Positions 50,660-63,736 of a DNA stretch of 64,000 bases are shown here, in pieces. The notes beneath the pieces were generated by a model. It had not been told where the DNA came from, did no database searches, and worked only from the letters and a program-made list of their open reading frames with translations. Made by a program: the position numbers and the translations under genes. How positions within the stretch are numbered: the stretch's first letter is position 1; each line of letters starts with the position of its first letter. The DNA is from Kaistia sp. 32K (GTDB lineage: Bacteria; Pseudomonadota; Alphaproteobacteria; Rhizobiales; Kaistiaceae), in assembly GCF_016629525.1 (NCBI RefSeq), contig NZ_AP024269.1, forward strand, positions 620,001-684,000. The letters are read 5' to 3'.

Positions 50660-51502
50660 TTACGGGGCGACCTGAACGTCGACCCGGGCGGCCGCAAGCG
50701 CCGCCGCGATCTCAGGCGGTGGCGCTGCGTCGGTGATCAGCACGTCGAGATCGGCGAGCGGCGCGACATGCACCAGCGACATGCGCTGGAATTTCGAGGC
50801 GTCGCAGAGCGCGACCTTGAGGCCGGACCGGTTCAGATAGACCTGCTTCAGGTCGACATCCTCGATCGAATAATCGAACAGTCCGTCCTTGGTGAGGCCG
50901 GAAATGCCGACGAAGCAGACGTCGAACCAGAGCTTTTCGAACTGGGCGACGGCCTCCGCGCCGCCGACCGAGAGCTCGTCGCGGCGGACGCGGCCGCCGG
51001 CCAGATAAGTCTCGGTCTGGCTGGCGCCGAGCAGCTCCGCCGCCCGTACGCTGTTGGTGAAAACCTTGGCATGCGTCCGCTCGCGCAAATGCTGCGCCAG
51101 CAGGAAGGTCGTCGTGCCGACGTCGAGCGCGATGGCGCGGTGGGCGAGCGACAGCGTGGCGGCCGCGGCGGCGATCCGCTCCTTGGCGTCGCGCTGGTGG
51201 CGCAGTCGCGCGTCGAAGCCCGGCTCCTCGCTGTCCATCGCCACCGGGGGCGCGGCGGCCGCGGGCATCGCGCCGCCGTGCGTCCGGACCAGCTTGCCGG
51301 CGCGCTCCAGTTCCAGGAGGTCGCGGCGGACCGTCATGTCGGAGACCTGCAGCTCGGCGGCGATCTCCGCGACCAGGACGGCGCCGCTGGCGCGCAGCGC
51401 ATCGAGAATGGCCGCCTGGCGCATCTCGGGCAGGCGGGGACGCGCCTGGATGGAGACGGCATGGGCGGGGGACTTCGGGTGCGCGGCGGGCAGCTTCGAC
51501 AA
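50660..51502 (-). CDS. DeoR-family transcriptional regulator
   Basis: About 280 residues if the TTG at 51502 (GGGAAG upstream) is used; the ATG at 51424 would give 254 and is also possible. DeoR HTH: 'AEIAAELQVSDMTVRRDLLELERAGKLVRTHGG'. The C-terminal sensor has 'IALDVGTTTFLLAQHL', 'FTNSVRAAELL', 'YLAGGRVRRDELSVGG' and 'FVGISGLTKDGLFDYSIEDV', the phosphosugar-binding DeoRC pattern. It is divergent from the CUT1 importer operon with three TTTGAAT half-sites between them, so it most likely represses that operon until a phosphorylated sugar appears. Confidence 0.88.
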   Translation of the reverse strand: MSKLPAAHPKSPAHAVSIQARPRLPEMRQAAILDALRASGAVLVAEIAAELQVSDMTVRRDLLELERAGKLVRTHGGAMPAAAAPPVAMDSEEPGFDARLRHQRDAKERIAAAAATLSLAHRAIALDVGTTTFLLAQHLRERTHAKVFTNSVRAAELLGASQTETYLAGGRVRRDELSVGGAEAVAQFEKLWFDVCFVGISGLTKDGLFDYSIEDVDLKQVYLNRSGLKVALCDASKFQRMSLVHVAPLADLDVLITDAAPPPEIAAALAAARVDVQVAP

Positions 51503-51898
51503 GGATCTTCCCTGTTGCAGTGGTCGGGCTCGACGGAACCCGGACCATAGCAGGCCGCCAAACAAATTCAAACATGCCGCGTTGTTTATTGTTTGAATAT
51601 GTTGCTCTGGGTTCGCTGTGAAAAAAATCTGCAGTCCCCCGAGGCAGCCCTGAAAAGCCTGTCATTGACCGATTTTGTGGCGGTTTTCCTCATTTTTGAT
51701 GATATGGCAGCCGCTCGATTGCCTCTCCCGAAGGCGGCTTCGCGTAAAAATTAAACACGATCGACCAAAATTGATCCTTGAGGCGTTTGAATTTGTGCGA
51801 CTACAATCGCCACGTCACGAGAGGGAAAGCCGGCCCGGTGCCGGCGATCGAGGGAGACGCGAGGGGGGCCGTCACGCTCCGTTCGCACGAGGAACGAC
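51503..51898. promoter_or_regulatory. Divergent control region with DeoR operator candidates
   Basis: 396 bases, AT-rich in the middle. A perfect 9-bp inverted repeat ATTCAAACA (51566-51574) / TGTTTGAAT (51590-51598) is accompanied by a third GTTTGAAT at 51785-51792, about 110 bases before the ATPase start. Spaced half-sites in a divergent region fit DeoR-type looping repression. Confidence 0.6.
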
Positions 51899-53029
<1,131 letters not shown>

Positions 53030-53041
53030 GGCGAGGGTACC

Positions 53042-53839
53042 ATGCGCAAGTTCGGCCTGCATTTCGGTTTGATATTGGCATGCGTGGTCGTGCTGCTGCC
53101 GCCGCTCTGGGCGCTGCGCACCAGCCTCGTGCCGGAATCGATGTCCTACAGCACGGAGATCTTCCCGGCCTTCACGCTGGACAACTACGCCGGCCTGTTC
53201 GCCAAGAACCGGTTCGGCACCTTCTACGTCAACAGCCTGATCGTGGCGCTAGGCTCCGTCCTCGTGGCGCTGCCCTTCGCCGCCTGCACCGGCTACGCCT
53301 TCGCCCGCTTCCGCACCGGCGGCCGTTTCGCCCGCTTCGTCGTGCTGGCGACGCAGATGCTGCCGCCGGTGGCGCTGGTGCTGCCCGCCTTCGCGCTTCT
53401 GCGCGGCGCCGGCCTCACCAATTCGCTGCCCGGCCTCATCCTCGTCTATTCGGCGCTCAACCTGCCGTTCCTGACCTGGATCCTGATGGGCTTCTTCGAG
53501 GGCGTGCCGGCCGACATGGAGGGCGCGGCGATGACCGACGGCGCCACCGCCTGGGGCGCGTTCTGGCGCATCGTCATCCCGGTCTCGCTGCCCGGCCTCG
53601 CCGCCGCCGGCGTGCTCGGCTTCATCCTGTCGTGGAACGAGTTCCTGTTTGCGCTCGTCTTGAGCGGGCCGCAGACCGCCACGATCCCGGTTTCGCTGGC
53701 TGCGTTGCAGACATCGAATGGCGTGCAGATCGCCAAAGTCTCGGCAGGCGTGGTGCTGGCCATCCTGCCGCTGGTGATCGCCTCGCGCTTCATCCAGCGC
53801 TTCATCATCCAGGGGTTGACGTTCGGCGGCGTCAAATAA
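53042..53839 (+). CDS. Carbohydrate ABC transporter permease (MalG type)
   Basis: 265 residues with six hydrophobic segments. The EAA loop that docks on the ATPase is 'MEGAAMTDGATAWGAFWRIVIPVSLPGL', and the protein ends 'FIQRFIIQGLTFGGVK', the usual MalG-type C-terminus. Twelve bases separate it from the ATPase gene. Confidence 0.92.
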   Translation: MRKFGLHFGLILACVVVLLPPLWALRTSLVPESMSYSTEIFPAFTLDNYAGLFAKNRFGTFYVNSLIVALGSVLVALPFAACTGYAFARFRTGGRFARFVVLATQMLPPVALVLPAFALLRGAGLTNSLPGLILVYSALNLPFLTWILMGFFEGVPADMEGAAMTDGATAWGAFWRIVIPVSLPGLAAAGVLGFILSWNEFLFALVLSGPQTATIPVSLAALQTSNGVQIAKVSAGVVLAILPLVIASRFIQRFIIQGLTFGGVK

Positions 53840-53886
53840 TGCCCGGAGGGGGCAGCGACGCAGCCGGTATCAAAGAGGAGAACACC

Positions 53887-55161
53887 ATGACGCTGAAACG
53901 GATTCTACTCGCAGCCGCCGGCCTCGGCGCGCTGATGGCCTCGGCTCCGGCCCATGCCGACGAGATCGTGCTGCGCGCCCTGATGGAGGACGTGCCGGAG
54001 ACGCAGATCATCGAGAGCCTGCTGCCCGATTTCGAGAAGGAGACCGGCATCAAGGTCGAGTTCGAGAAGATCGGCTACCCCGACATGCACGACAAGCTGG
54101 TGTCGCAGCTGGTCTCGCCGCAGAGCTACTACAATCTGCTCGAGGTCGACTTCCTCTGGGCCGGTGAATTCCCGGCCGCCGGCTGGCTCACCGACCTGAA
54201 GCCGTTCGTCGAGAAGTCGAACTACGACTTGTCGCCGTTCATTCCCTCGACGCTCGACCTGCTCGGCCGCACGCCGGACAGCCTCCAGATCCTGCCGATG
54301 TACAATTATTCGATGGGCCTGCTCTACCGGAAGGACCTGCTCGAGGATCCGAAGCTCAAGGAAGCCTTCAAGGCGGCGACCGGCAAGGAACTGGCGGCGC
54401 CGACGACGCTCGCCGATTATGTCGAGATCTCCAAGTTCATGAAGGCGAATGCCGGCGTCGCGGGTGCTGCCATGCAGGGCCAGCGCGGCGATCCGAACAG
54501 CATGGAGTTCTCCAACTACCTGTTCGCCGCCGGCGGCAACTATCTCGGCGACGGCAAGAAGGTCGTGCTCGACAGCCCCGAGGCCAAGGTGGCGCTCGAT
54601 CTCTATGTCGACAACATCAAGAACGGCGCGCAGCAGGGCGCACTCTCGGCCACCCTCGACGACACGCTGCGGCTGATGTGCAGCGGCAAGGCGTTCAGCA
54701 TGGTCACCTACTGGTGGATGCTGCCGCAGGTCGACAAGGCCGAGAAGTGCCCGGATGTCGCCGGCAAGGTCGCCATTTCCGTGATGCCCGGCGGGCATGG
54801 CGAGAGCGGCGGCTGGGGCTGGGGCATTCCGAAGAATGTGAGCCCGGAAGAGCAGGAAGCCGCCTGGAAGTTCATCCAGTGGGTGCAGAGCAAGGACGTC
54901 TCGGTCGCCCGCGCCCTGCAGGGCCACGCGCCGGTCCGCTCCGACGTCTTCGCCGACGCCAAGGTCCTGGAGAAGTACCCCTACTACAAGACCGCGCAGG
55001 ACATCGTCGCCTCCGGCAAGTCGTTCCCGATCTTCGCCTATTCGGCGCAGTACGAGGACGTGCTCGGCACCTCGCTGTCGCAGGCCGGCGGCGGCGAAGT
55101 GACGTCCGACGCGGCGCTGAAGGCGGCCCACAGGGGCCTCGAGGAACTGCTGGCCAAGTAA
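53887..55161 (+). CDS. Carbohydrate ABC transporter substrate-binding protein (CUT1, family 1)
   Basis: 424 residues with a signal peptide (MTLKR, hydrophobic core, cleavage after 'APAHA'). Extracellular-binding-protein-1 features include 'IIESLLPDFEKETGIKVEFEKIGYPDMHDKLVSQL', 'YNLLEVDFLWAGEF', 'LPMYNYSMGLLYRKDLL', 'FSMVTYWWMLPQV' and 'GGWGWGIPKN'; the aromatic residues are typical of sugar stacking. AGAGGAGAACACC precedes the ATG, and a longer upstream frame is an artefact running antisense-free through the permease gene. Confidence 0.92.
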   Translation: MTLKRILLAAAGLGALMASAPAHADEIVLRALMEDVPETQIIESLLPDFEKETGIKVEFEKIGYPDMHDKLVSQLVSPQSYYNLLEVDFLWAGEFPAAGWLTDLKPFVEKSNYDLSPFIPSTLDLLGRTPDSLQILPMYNYSMGLLYRKDLLEDPKLKEAFKAATGKELAAPTTLADYVEISKFMKANAGVAGAAMQGQRGDPNSMEFSNYLFAAGGNYLGDGKKVVLDSPEAKVALDLYVDNIKNGAQQGALSATLDDTLRLMCSGKAFSMVTYWWMLPQVDKAEKCPDVAGKVAISVMPGGHGESGGWGWGIPKNVSPEEQEAAWKFIQWVQSKDVSVARALQGHAPVRSDVFADAKVLEKYPYYKTAQDIVASGKSFPIFAYSAQYEDVLGTSLSQAGGGEVTSDAALKAAHRGLEELLAK

Positions 55162-55177
55162 AGGCCGCAGCCAGAGA

Positions 55178-55205
55178 CGGAGCGCGGCGCGGATGCCGCG
55201 CTCCG
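55178..55205 (+). promoter_or_regulatory. Intercistronic hairpin after the binding-protein gene
   Basis: An 11-bp stem CGGAGCGCGGC/GCCGCGCTCCG with a 6-nt loop and no U-run, 16 bases past the binding-protein stop. As at 17635, it probably stabilises the binding-protein message and limits permease expression. Confidence 0.6.
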
Positions 55206-55260
55206 AAGACCACGCGGCGGGAGGCCGCGGGAACGAAGAGCACGATCGGACGGGAATTCA

Positions 55261-56151
55261 ATGACAGGCTGGATCAACAGGGTCAGTCGAGAGACGCGGA
55301 TCAGCTGGGGCTTTGCCTCGCCGGGGCTGCTGCTGCTCGCCATCGTCATGGGCTTTCCGCTCCTCTATGCCTGCCTGCTCTCGGTCTCGTCCTATACGCT
55401 GCTGAAGCCGGCGATCCTGCCGATCGTCGGCGTCGACAATTTCGCCACCATGATGGCGAGCGACCGCTTCTGGAACGCGACCTGGCTGACGGTGAAGTAT
55501 TCGGTCGTCACCGTCGCCGGCGAGTTCGTCATCGGCCTCGGCATCGCGCTGATGCTGAACCGCGTCGTCCGCACCAAGCCGATCTATTTCGCCATCCTGA
55601 CCATCCCGATGGCGATGTCGCCGGTCAGCGTCGCCCTGATCTGGCGCATGCTGCTGCAGCCCAATCTCGGCATCGTCAACCATCTGATGGAGACGATGGG
55701 CCTGCCGCGGCTCGACTGGCTCGGCTCGCCCAACCTCGCGCTCTGGACCATGGCCGGCATCGATATCTGGCAGCAGATGTCCTTCGTCGTGCTGATCCTC
55801 GCCGCCGGCCTCGCCTCGCTGCCGCGCGAGCCCTATGAGGCGGCCGAGGTCGACGGCGCGCGCGGCTGGCAGCAGTTCTGGTTCATCACCCTGCCGATGC
55901 TGCGCCCGGTCGCCGCGATCACCGTCATCATCCAGCTGATCAACGAATTCCGCACCTACGACCTTCCCTATGTGCTGACCAAGGGCGGACCGGGCACGTC
56001 GACCGAGGTGCTGAGCTTCTTCGCCTACCGCCAGGCCTTCCTCGGCCTCTCGATCAACGAGGGCGCGGCCGCCGCCTTCGTCCTCCTCGTCATCGTGCTC
56101 GCCATGACGGTGGTGTTCTTCTCGCTGCTCGAGAAGCAGGCAAAGGGGTAG
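55261..56151 (+). CDS. Carbohydrate ABC transporter permease (MalF type)
   Basis: 296 residues with about six membrane segments and the EAA loop 'YEAAEVDGARGWQQFWFITLPMLRP'. 'DLPYVLTKGGPGTSTEVLSFFAYRQAF' is characteristic of the MalF-like sugar permeases. It completes the importer with the MalG-type permease at 53042. Last gene of the operon, followed by a REP element. Confidence 0.92.
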   Translation: MTGWINRVSRETRISWGFASPGLLLLAIVMGFPLLYACLLSVSSYTLLKPAILPIVGVDNFATMMASDRFWNATWLTVKYSVVTVAGEFVIGLGIALMLNRVVRTKPIYFAILTIPMAMSPVSVALIWRMLLQPNLGIVNHLMETMGLPRLDWLGSPNLALWTMAGIDIWQQMSFVVLILAAGLASLPREPYEAAEVDGARGWQQFWFITLPMLRPVAAITVIIQLINEFRTYDLPYVLTKGGPGTSTEVLSFFAYRQAFLGLSINEGAAAAFVLLVIVLAMTVVFFSLLEKQAKG

Positions 56152-56202
56152 GGCGCCTATCCCTTCACCGCGCCGGGCTTCGGTCCTGCGCCCCCCGCGC
56201 CC

Positions 56203-56320
56203 CACGCTCCCCGTCATCCCTGCGGAAGCAGGGATCCATGCAGCGCGAAGCTTGAGCGTCTAGGCTCCCAGAACCCGGCTGAATGGATCCCGGCTCGGAG
56301 GCCGGGATGACGGCGAGCTT
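56203..56320. repeat. Compound REP palindrome
   Basis: CGTCATCCCTGC-GGAA-GCAGGGATCCATGCAG paired with GGATCCCGGC-TCGGAG-GCCGGGATGACGG; the same unit type as 45271-45390, between convergent genes. Confidence 0.8.
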
Positions 56321-56383
56321 GGGGCGGGGCTCGGACCCAGATAATGGTTCAAGGAAGCCGGCCGGCTCCGCTCCGATCCCGGT

Positions 56384-57388
56384 TCAGGCAAACCGGGCGA
56401 GGTTGAGCAGGCTGTCGCCGGACTGGCTGTGGGTGTGCAGGCGGCGTGACAGGACGATGCCGCCTTCCTGGAAATGCAGCGTTTCCGGCGCTTCGAGCGG
56501 GCGCTCGAGGTCGTGCAGCCAGCCGGCGACGTCGCCGGCCGCGACGTTGTCGCCGATCTCGACCGCCGGTTCGAACCAGCCTTCGCGCTCGGCATAGACG
56601 AAGAGCGACTGGCCGCCGGTCGAGAGCACGATGGTTTCCGGGCCGCGATCGGCATCGGTATGGAGGATCGGCCTGTCGGTGATGCCGACGGCCCGCAGCA
56701 GATTGTCGACGGCCCGCTGCGTCACCGCCATGGTCGTCTTGGTCGCCGTCGCACCGCCGCCGAATTCGCCGGAGAGCGCGATGCAGCCGGCGCGGAGCGC
56801 CGCCGCCATCGAGGTCGGCGAATCCGGGCCGTTGTCGGCGATCATGCCGTAGGGCAGGCGCATCGCCTTCATCAGCTCGAGTCCGCGCGCAAAACGCTCG
56901 CCGTCGCCGCTGCGCTCGATCAGGCTGCAGATCAGATGGTCCATGCTGGTGCCGCCGGAATGGAGGTCGAGGACGACTTCGTGGCGCGGGAAGATCTCGT
57001 GCTCGATGTAATGCGCCATGCGCTGGGTCGGCCCGCCATAGGGATTGCCGGGGAAAGAGCGGTTCATGTTGCCGCCGTCGAAGGGCGAGCAGCGCTTCGC
57101 CGCCATCACGGCCGGCGTGTTCGCCGCCGGAAGGATGGTCAAGGCTCCCCGGATGTCGGTGGCCTCGATCAGCCGGATCGCCTTCAGGAGGGTCAGCTCG
57201 CCCTCATATTCGTCGCCATGGTTGCCGGCCATCAGCACCAGGCTCGGGCCGTCGCCGTTCTTGATCCGGCAGACGGGCATCTTGATCTGGTAGTAGGGCG
57301 AGCGGTCGATCGAATAGGGAAAGCTGAAGAAGCCGACCTGCTTGCCGTCCTTGTCCCAGTCGATGTCGGAAAAGGCGCCCGTATGCAT
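56384..57388 (-). CDS. Succinylglutamate desuccinylase/aspartoacylase-family deacylase
   Basis: 334 residues, zinc-dependent amide hydrolase of the AstE/ASPA fold. Zinc ligands H57 and E60 ('AGNHGDEYEGEL') and H142 ('VLDLHSGG'); substrate-binding N108-R109 in 'GNMNRSFPG'; 'ALSGEFGG' carries the likely catalytic Glu. The C-terminal beta domain ('QSLFVYAEREGWFEPAVEIGDNVAAGDVAGWL') resembles the DoeB-type N-acetyl-diaminobutyrate deacetylases, although ectoine genes are not present, so another N-acyl amino acid is as likely. Divergent from the MBL-fold gene. Confidence 0.87.
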   Translation of the reverse strand: MHTGAFSDIDWDKDGKQVGFFSFPYSIDRSPYYQIKMPVCRIKNGDGPSLVLMAGNHGDEYEGELTLLKAIRLIEATDIRGALTILPAANTPAVMAAKRCSPFDGGNMNRSFPGNPYGGPTQRMAHYIEHEIFPRHEVVLDLHSGGTSMDHLICSLIERSGDGERFARGLELMKAMRLPYGMIADNGPDSPTSMAAALRAGCIALSGEFGGGATATKTTMAVTQRAVDNLLRAVGITDRPILHTDADRGPETIVLSTGGQSLFVYAEREGWFEPAVEIGDNVAAGDVAGWLHDLERPLEAPETLHFQEGGIVLSRRLHTHSQSGDSLLNLARFA

Positions 57389-57514
57389 CGTTGATATCCT
57401 TCATGATGGGGTTTCGTTGCGCCGCGGCGCAGCGTTGACTGGAGTCTGGGACGAGATCGACCGCGGGGCCGCAAGGGAACGGGCCCCGGTCGGGAAAAGG
57501 GAGTGGAGACGGCG

Positions 57515-58255
57515 ATGCGTATCGAAGAGGGGCTCTATCTGGTGATGAGCGGCGGCGGCGGCTTCGACCTGACCGACGCGTTCGACTGCAACGTCTTCCT
57601 GGTTGAGACCGGAGAAGGCCTCGCGATGTTCGACGCCGGCGCCGGCCGCTTTCCGGAGCTCGTCTTCGACGTGCTGAAGGAGGACGGCATCGACCCCGCG
57701 AAGATCCGCCATCTGCTCCTGACGCATGGCCATGCCGATCATTCCGGTGGCGCGGCGGCGCTGCGCGAGCGGCTCGGCCTGACGGTGCATGCCGGTGCTG
57801 CAACGGCGGCGATGGTCTCGGCCGGCGACGAGGAGGGGATCAGCCTCGGCAAGGCCAAGCGCGGCGGCGTCTATCCGACGGACTACGCCTACCGCGCCTG
57901 TCCGGTCGACCGCGTCTGGGCGCCCGGCGAGGCGCAGCGCTTCGGCGACGTCACCGTCGAACTGATCCCGACGCCCGGCCACAGCCGCGACCACGTCTCC
58001 TATCTGGTGACGACGCCGCGCCGGCGCATGCTGATCGGCGGCGATGCGCTGTTCCATGGCGGCAAGGTGGCGATCCAGGACATCGTCGATTGCGACATCG
58101 CGGCGATCTGCGAGACGGTGCGCGTCCTCGCGGCGCTGGAATTCGACACGCTGCTGCCCGGCCATCTCGCCTTCACGCTGAAGGACGGCCACCGTCACGC
58201 CGAGCTGGCGCTGGCCTGCGTCAACCGCCTGCAATGCCCGCCCTCCATCATCTGA
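57515..58255 (+). CDS. MBL-fold metallohydrolase
   Basis: 246 residues. The metal-binding H71-x-H73-x-D75-H76 ('LTHGHADHSGG') is complete, with 'TPGHSRDHVSYLV' and 'LIGGDALFHGG' supplying the next ligands and 'LLPGHLAF' the last His. The start at 57515 is preferred to a GTG four codons upstream. The metallo-beta-lactamase fold covers thioesterases, lactonases and glyoxalase II; context (deacylase, SDR, RidA) suggests hydrolysis of a catabolic intermediate, but the substrate is unknown. Confidence 0.88.
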   Translation: MRIEEGLYLVMSGGGGFDLTDAFDCNVFLVETGEGLAMFDAGAGRFPELVFDVLKEDGIDPAKIRHLLLTHGHADHSGGAAALRERLGLTVHAGAATAAMVSAGDEEGISLGKAKRGGVYPTDYAYRACPVDRVWAPGEAQRFGDVTVELIPTPGHSRDHVSYLVTTPRRRMLIGGDALFHGGKVAIQDIVDCDIAAICETVRVLAALEFDTLLPGHLAFTLKDGHRHAELALACVNRLQCPPSII

Positions 58256-58287
58256 CCGTTCCGACCGGGAGGCTGGCCGCATCGCGT

Positions 58288-59782
<1,495 letters not shown>

Positions 59783-59790
59783 GGCGGGCC

Positions 59791-60603
59791 TCAGCGCTCG
59801 CGCCAGCCGAGACGGCGCTCGATCGCCTCGGAGGCGTCGCGCACCGCTTCCGCGTAAAGGGCCGAATTGGCGACTACCTTGTGTTCCGGCAGCACGATCG
59901 AGATCGTCGCGACGCAGGCGCCCGCCCAGTCGCAGATCGGCGAGGCGACGCAGGAGACGAGGAAATCCGTCTCGCTGATCTGGATCGACAGCCGTTCCCG
60001 GAAGGCGAGGCCGGCGAGCTTCGAGAGCTTCAGCGCATCCGTCTCGGCGCGCTCGGTCGGCGAGGCGCAGGCGGTGCGGCGGAAGATCTCGATCCGCTCC
60101 GGCTCCGGCAGGTGGCCGATCAGCAGCCGGCCCGATGCGGTCCAGTTGAGCGGAACGCGCGTGCCGACCTCCGACAGGATGCGGAAAGGACCCGGCCCCC
60201 TCGCCATGGCGAGCACGACCATGTGGCCGTCGTCGCGGCCGCAGATCTGCACGGATTCGCCGATCTCGCGTCCGAGCTGGTGCATGACATGGCTCGCCTC
60301 GCCGAGGAAATCGAGCGAGCGGGCATAGGCGAGGCCGTAGTGGTAGAGCCGGGCGCCGAGCCAGACCAGACCGTCGGCACGGCGCGACAGCATCTCGCGC
60401 TCGACCAGTTCGTCGATGACGACATAGACGGTCGAGAGCGGCGCGCCGACCGCCTTGGCGATGGCGTAGCTGCCGGCCGGTTCGCCGGTCTGGTAGAGAT
60501 GGTCGAGGATCTGCAGGGCGCGGTCCATGCCGCTGACCCGCGCCCGACGGGGTAACTTATCCGGCTCAGGAGTTTCGCCCGTGCCGCGCTGGGGGGATTT
60601 CAT
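59791..60603 (-). CDS. IclR-family transcriptional regulator
   Basis: 270 residues. N-terminal winged helix at about 25-85 ('MDRALQILDHLYQTGEPAGSYAIAKAVGAPLSTVYVVIDELVE'), then the IclR effector domain ('GESVQICGRDDGHMVVLA', 'PLNWTASGRLLIGHL', 'DFLVSCVASPICDWAGACVATISIVLPEH'). It lies 77 bases downstream of the dipeptide-type ABC operon on the same strand and 8 bases from the convergent RidA gene. Probably controls that importer or the flanking catabolic genes. Confidence 0.88.
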   Translation of the reverse strand: MKSPQRGTGETPEPDKLPRRARVSGMDRALQILDHLYQTGEPAGSYAIAKAVGAPLSTVYVVIDELVEREMLSRRADGLVWLGARLYHYGLAYARSLDFLGEASHVMHQLGREIGESVQICGRDDGHMVVLAMARGPGPFRILSEVGTRVPLNWTASGRLLIGHLPEPERIEIFRRTACASPTERAETDALKLSKLAGLAFRERLSIQISETDFLVSCVASPICDWAGACVATISIVLPEHKVVANSALYAEAVRDASEAIERRLGWRER

Positions 60604-60680
60604 GGCGGTCACTTTCCGTTCCAGTGGCCGATATTGCATATATCTGGAACAGTCGCGCGTCCACCGCAGCGTCGGGAACC

Positions 60681-61678
60681 TCAGGCCGGCGCGAGGCTGA
60701 GTTCGCCGGGGAAATGGCAGGCGACGGTGTGGTCCGCCGTGCCGTGCGGACGGAGCGGCGGGCGCTCCTCGGCGCAGATCGCGCGGTCCTTGCCGACCGG
60801 GCAGCGGGCGCGGAAGACGCAGCCCTTCGAGGCGCCGCTGCCGAGCGGCGACACCTCGCCCTCCAGCACGATGCGCTGGCCCGCCTTGGCGCCGACACGC
60901 GGCACGGCCGAGAGCAGGCTGACCGTGTAAGGGTGCTGCGGATCGGCGAAGAGTTCCTTCGCGCTGCCGCTCTCCATCACCTGGCCGAGATAGAGCACGG
61001 CGAGGCGGTCGCAGAAGAACTCGGCCACCGTCAGATCGTGCACGATGAAGACGTAGGAGACGCCGAGCTTCTCCTGCAGATCCTTCAATAGGTTGAGGAT
61101 CTGCGCCTGCACCGAGACGTCGAGCGCCGAGATCGGCTCGTCGAGCACGACGAGCTCCGGTTCCAGCACGAGGGCGCGGGCGATGCCGATGCGCTGGCGC
61201 TGGCCGCCGGAAAACTGATGTGGCCGGCGATCGGCGAATTCCGGCCGGATGCCGACCAGTTCCAGCATGGCGTCGACCTTGCCGCGCCGCTCCCTGGCGT
61301 CGCCGATGCCGTGCACGATCAGCGGCTCCTCGACGAGGTCGCGTACGCTCATGCGCGGGTCGAGCGTGCCGGTGCTGTCCTGGAACACCATCTGCATGCG
61401 CCGGCGCAGTTTTCGCATCGGCTCCGGCGCGAGGCTGGCGACGTCGATGCCGTCGAAGCTGACGCGGCCGCCGGTCGGCTCGACGAGGCGGAGGATGGCG
61501 CGCGCCGCCGTCGACTTGCCGCAGCCGGATTCGCCGACGAGGCCGAAGGTCTCGCCACGCAGAACCGTGAACGAGATGCCGTCGACGGCGCGCAGTTTTT
61601 CGCGGCTTGGCCGGAACGGATTGCTGCTGCGTGCCGCGAAGCTCTTTTCCAGTCGGTCGACGATGAGGAGCGGGGTGG

Positions 61679-61682
<4 letters not shown>
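60681..61682 (-). CDS. Oligopeptide/dipeptide ABC transporter ATP-binding protein (DppF/OppF type)
   Basis: 333 residues. Walker A 'GESGCGKST', signature 'FSGGQRQRIGIARAL', Walker B 'LVVLDEPISALD', and the C-terminal oligo_HPY extension with the cysteine cluster 'GCVFRARCPVGKDRAICAEE' that binds an iron-sulfur cluster in characterised relatives. Its ATG overlaps the stop of the OppD-type gene. Last gene of the importer operon. Confidence 0.92.
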
Positions 61683-62709
<1,027 letters not shown>

Positions 62710-62713
<4 letters not shown>

Positions 62714-63735
62714 CGTCCGCCTCCCTGGCTCTGGGCGACGCGCGGATCGAGCATCGCGGCGAGGATGTCGACGATGAGGCTGGTCAGCACATAGATGAAG
62801 GCGGAGAGCAGGATGAAGGCCTGCACGACGGAAAAATCCTGCTTCAGGACGCCGTCGGTGACGAGCGCGCCGGCGCCGGGCCAGACGAAAACGCGCTCGA
62901 CCAGCACGCTGCCGGCGAGCAATTGCCCGAACAGCAGGCCGGCGGCGGTGAGCGTCGGCAGGAAGGCGTTCGGCAGCGCGTGGCGGACATAGGCGGCCCA
63001 GCGGGTGAGGCCGCGCCCGCGCGCCACGGTGATGAAGGGTTCCCGCGTCACCCCTTCGAGATTGGCGCGGAGCAGCCGGTAGAGGAAGCCGAACGGCATC
63101 AGGCCGAGCGTGATCGCCGGCAGGATCAGGTGGCGGATGGCGTCCTTGAAGGCGGTCCAGTCGCCGGCGAGGAGCGAATCCACCGTCAGCAGCCCGGTGA
63201 CGGTCGGCGGCGGGATGATGCGCAGGCCCAGCCGCCCCTCCGGTCCCGGCAGCCAGCCGAGCCCTTCGAAGAAGATCAGCAGCATCATCAGGCCGAACCA
63301 GAAGGGCGGCACGCCCTGGGCGAAGAAGGAAAGCGCTCGTACGCCGCCATCCGAGACCGGGCCGCGCCGATAGACCGAGACGAGGGCGCAGGAGACCGCC
63401 GCGACGAAGGCGAACAGGAAGGCGAAGAGGCCGAGCTCGATGGTGGCCGGGAAGCGGGCGAGCAGCAGGCCGGCGACCGATTGTCCGGTCGAATAGGAGA
63501 AGCCCCAGTCGCCCGACAGGAAGCGCTGCATGTAGATCCAGTACTGGCTGAGGATCGAGCCGTTGAGGCCGAGCTCGGCGCGCAGCGCCTGCACCGCCTC
63601 CTCGCCGGCGAACTGGCCTAGGAACAGCCGCGCCGGATCGCCCGGCGTCAGCCGCAGCAGCACGAAGGCGATCAGCGAGGCGCCGACCAGCGAGATCAGC
63701 GAGGTGACGATGCGGCCCGAGATCAGTCTCAGCAT
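62710..63735 (-). CDS. Dipeptide-type ABC transporter permease (DppB/OppB type)
   Basis: 341 residues with about six membrane segments. N-terminal 'ISLVGASLIAFVLLRLTPGDPA', 'GLNGSILSQYWIYMQRFLSGDWGFSY', and the EAA loop 'ARGRGLTRWAAYVRHALPNAFLPTL'. Encoded one base after the DppC-type gene; here C precedes B, the reverse of the usual order. Confidence 0.92.
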
Positions 63736-63736
63736 G

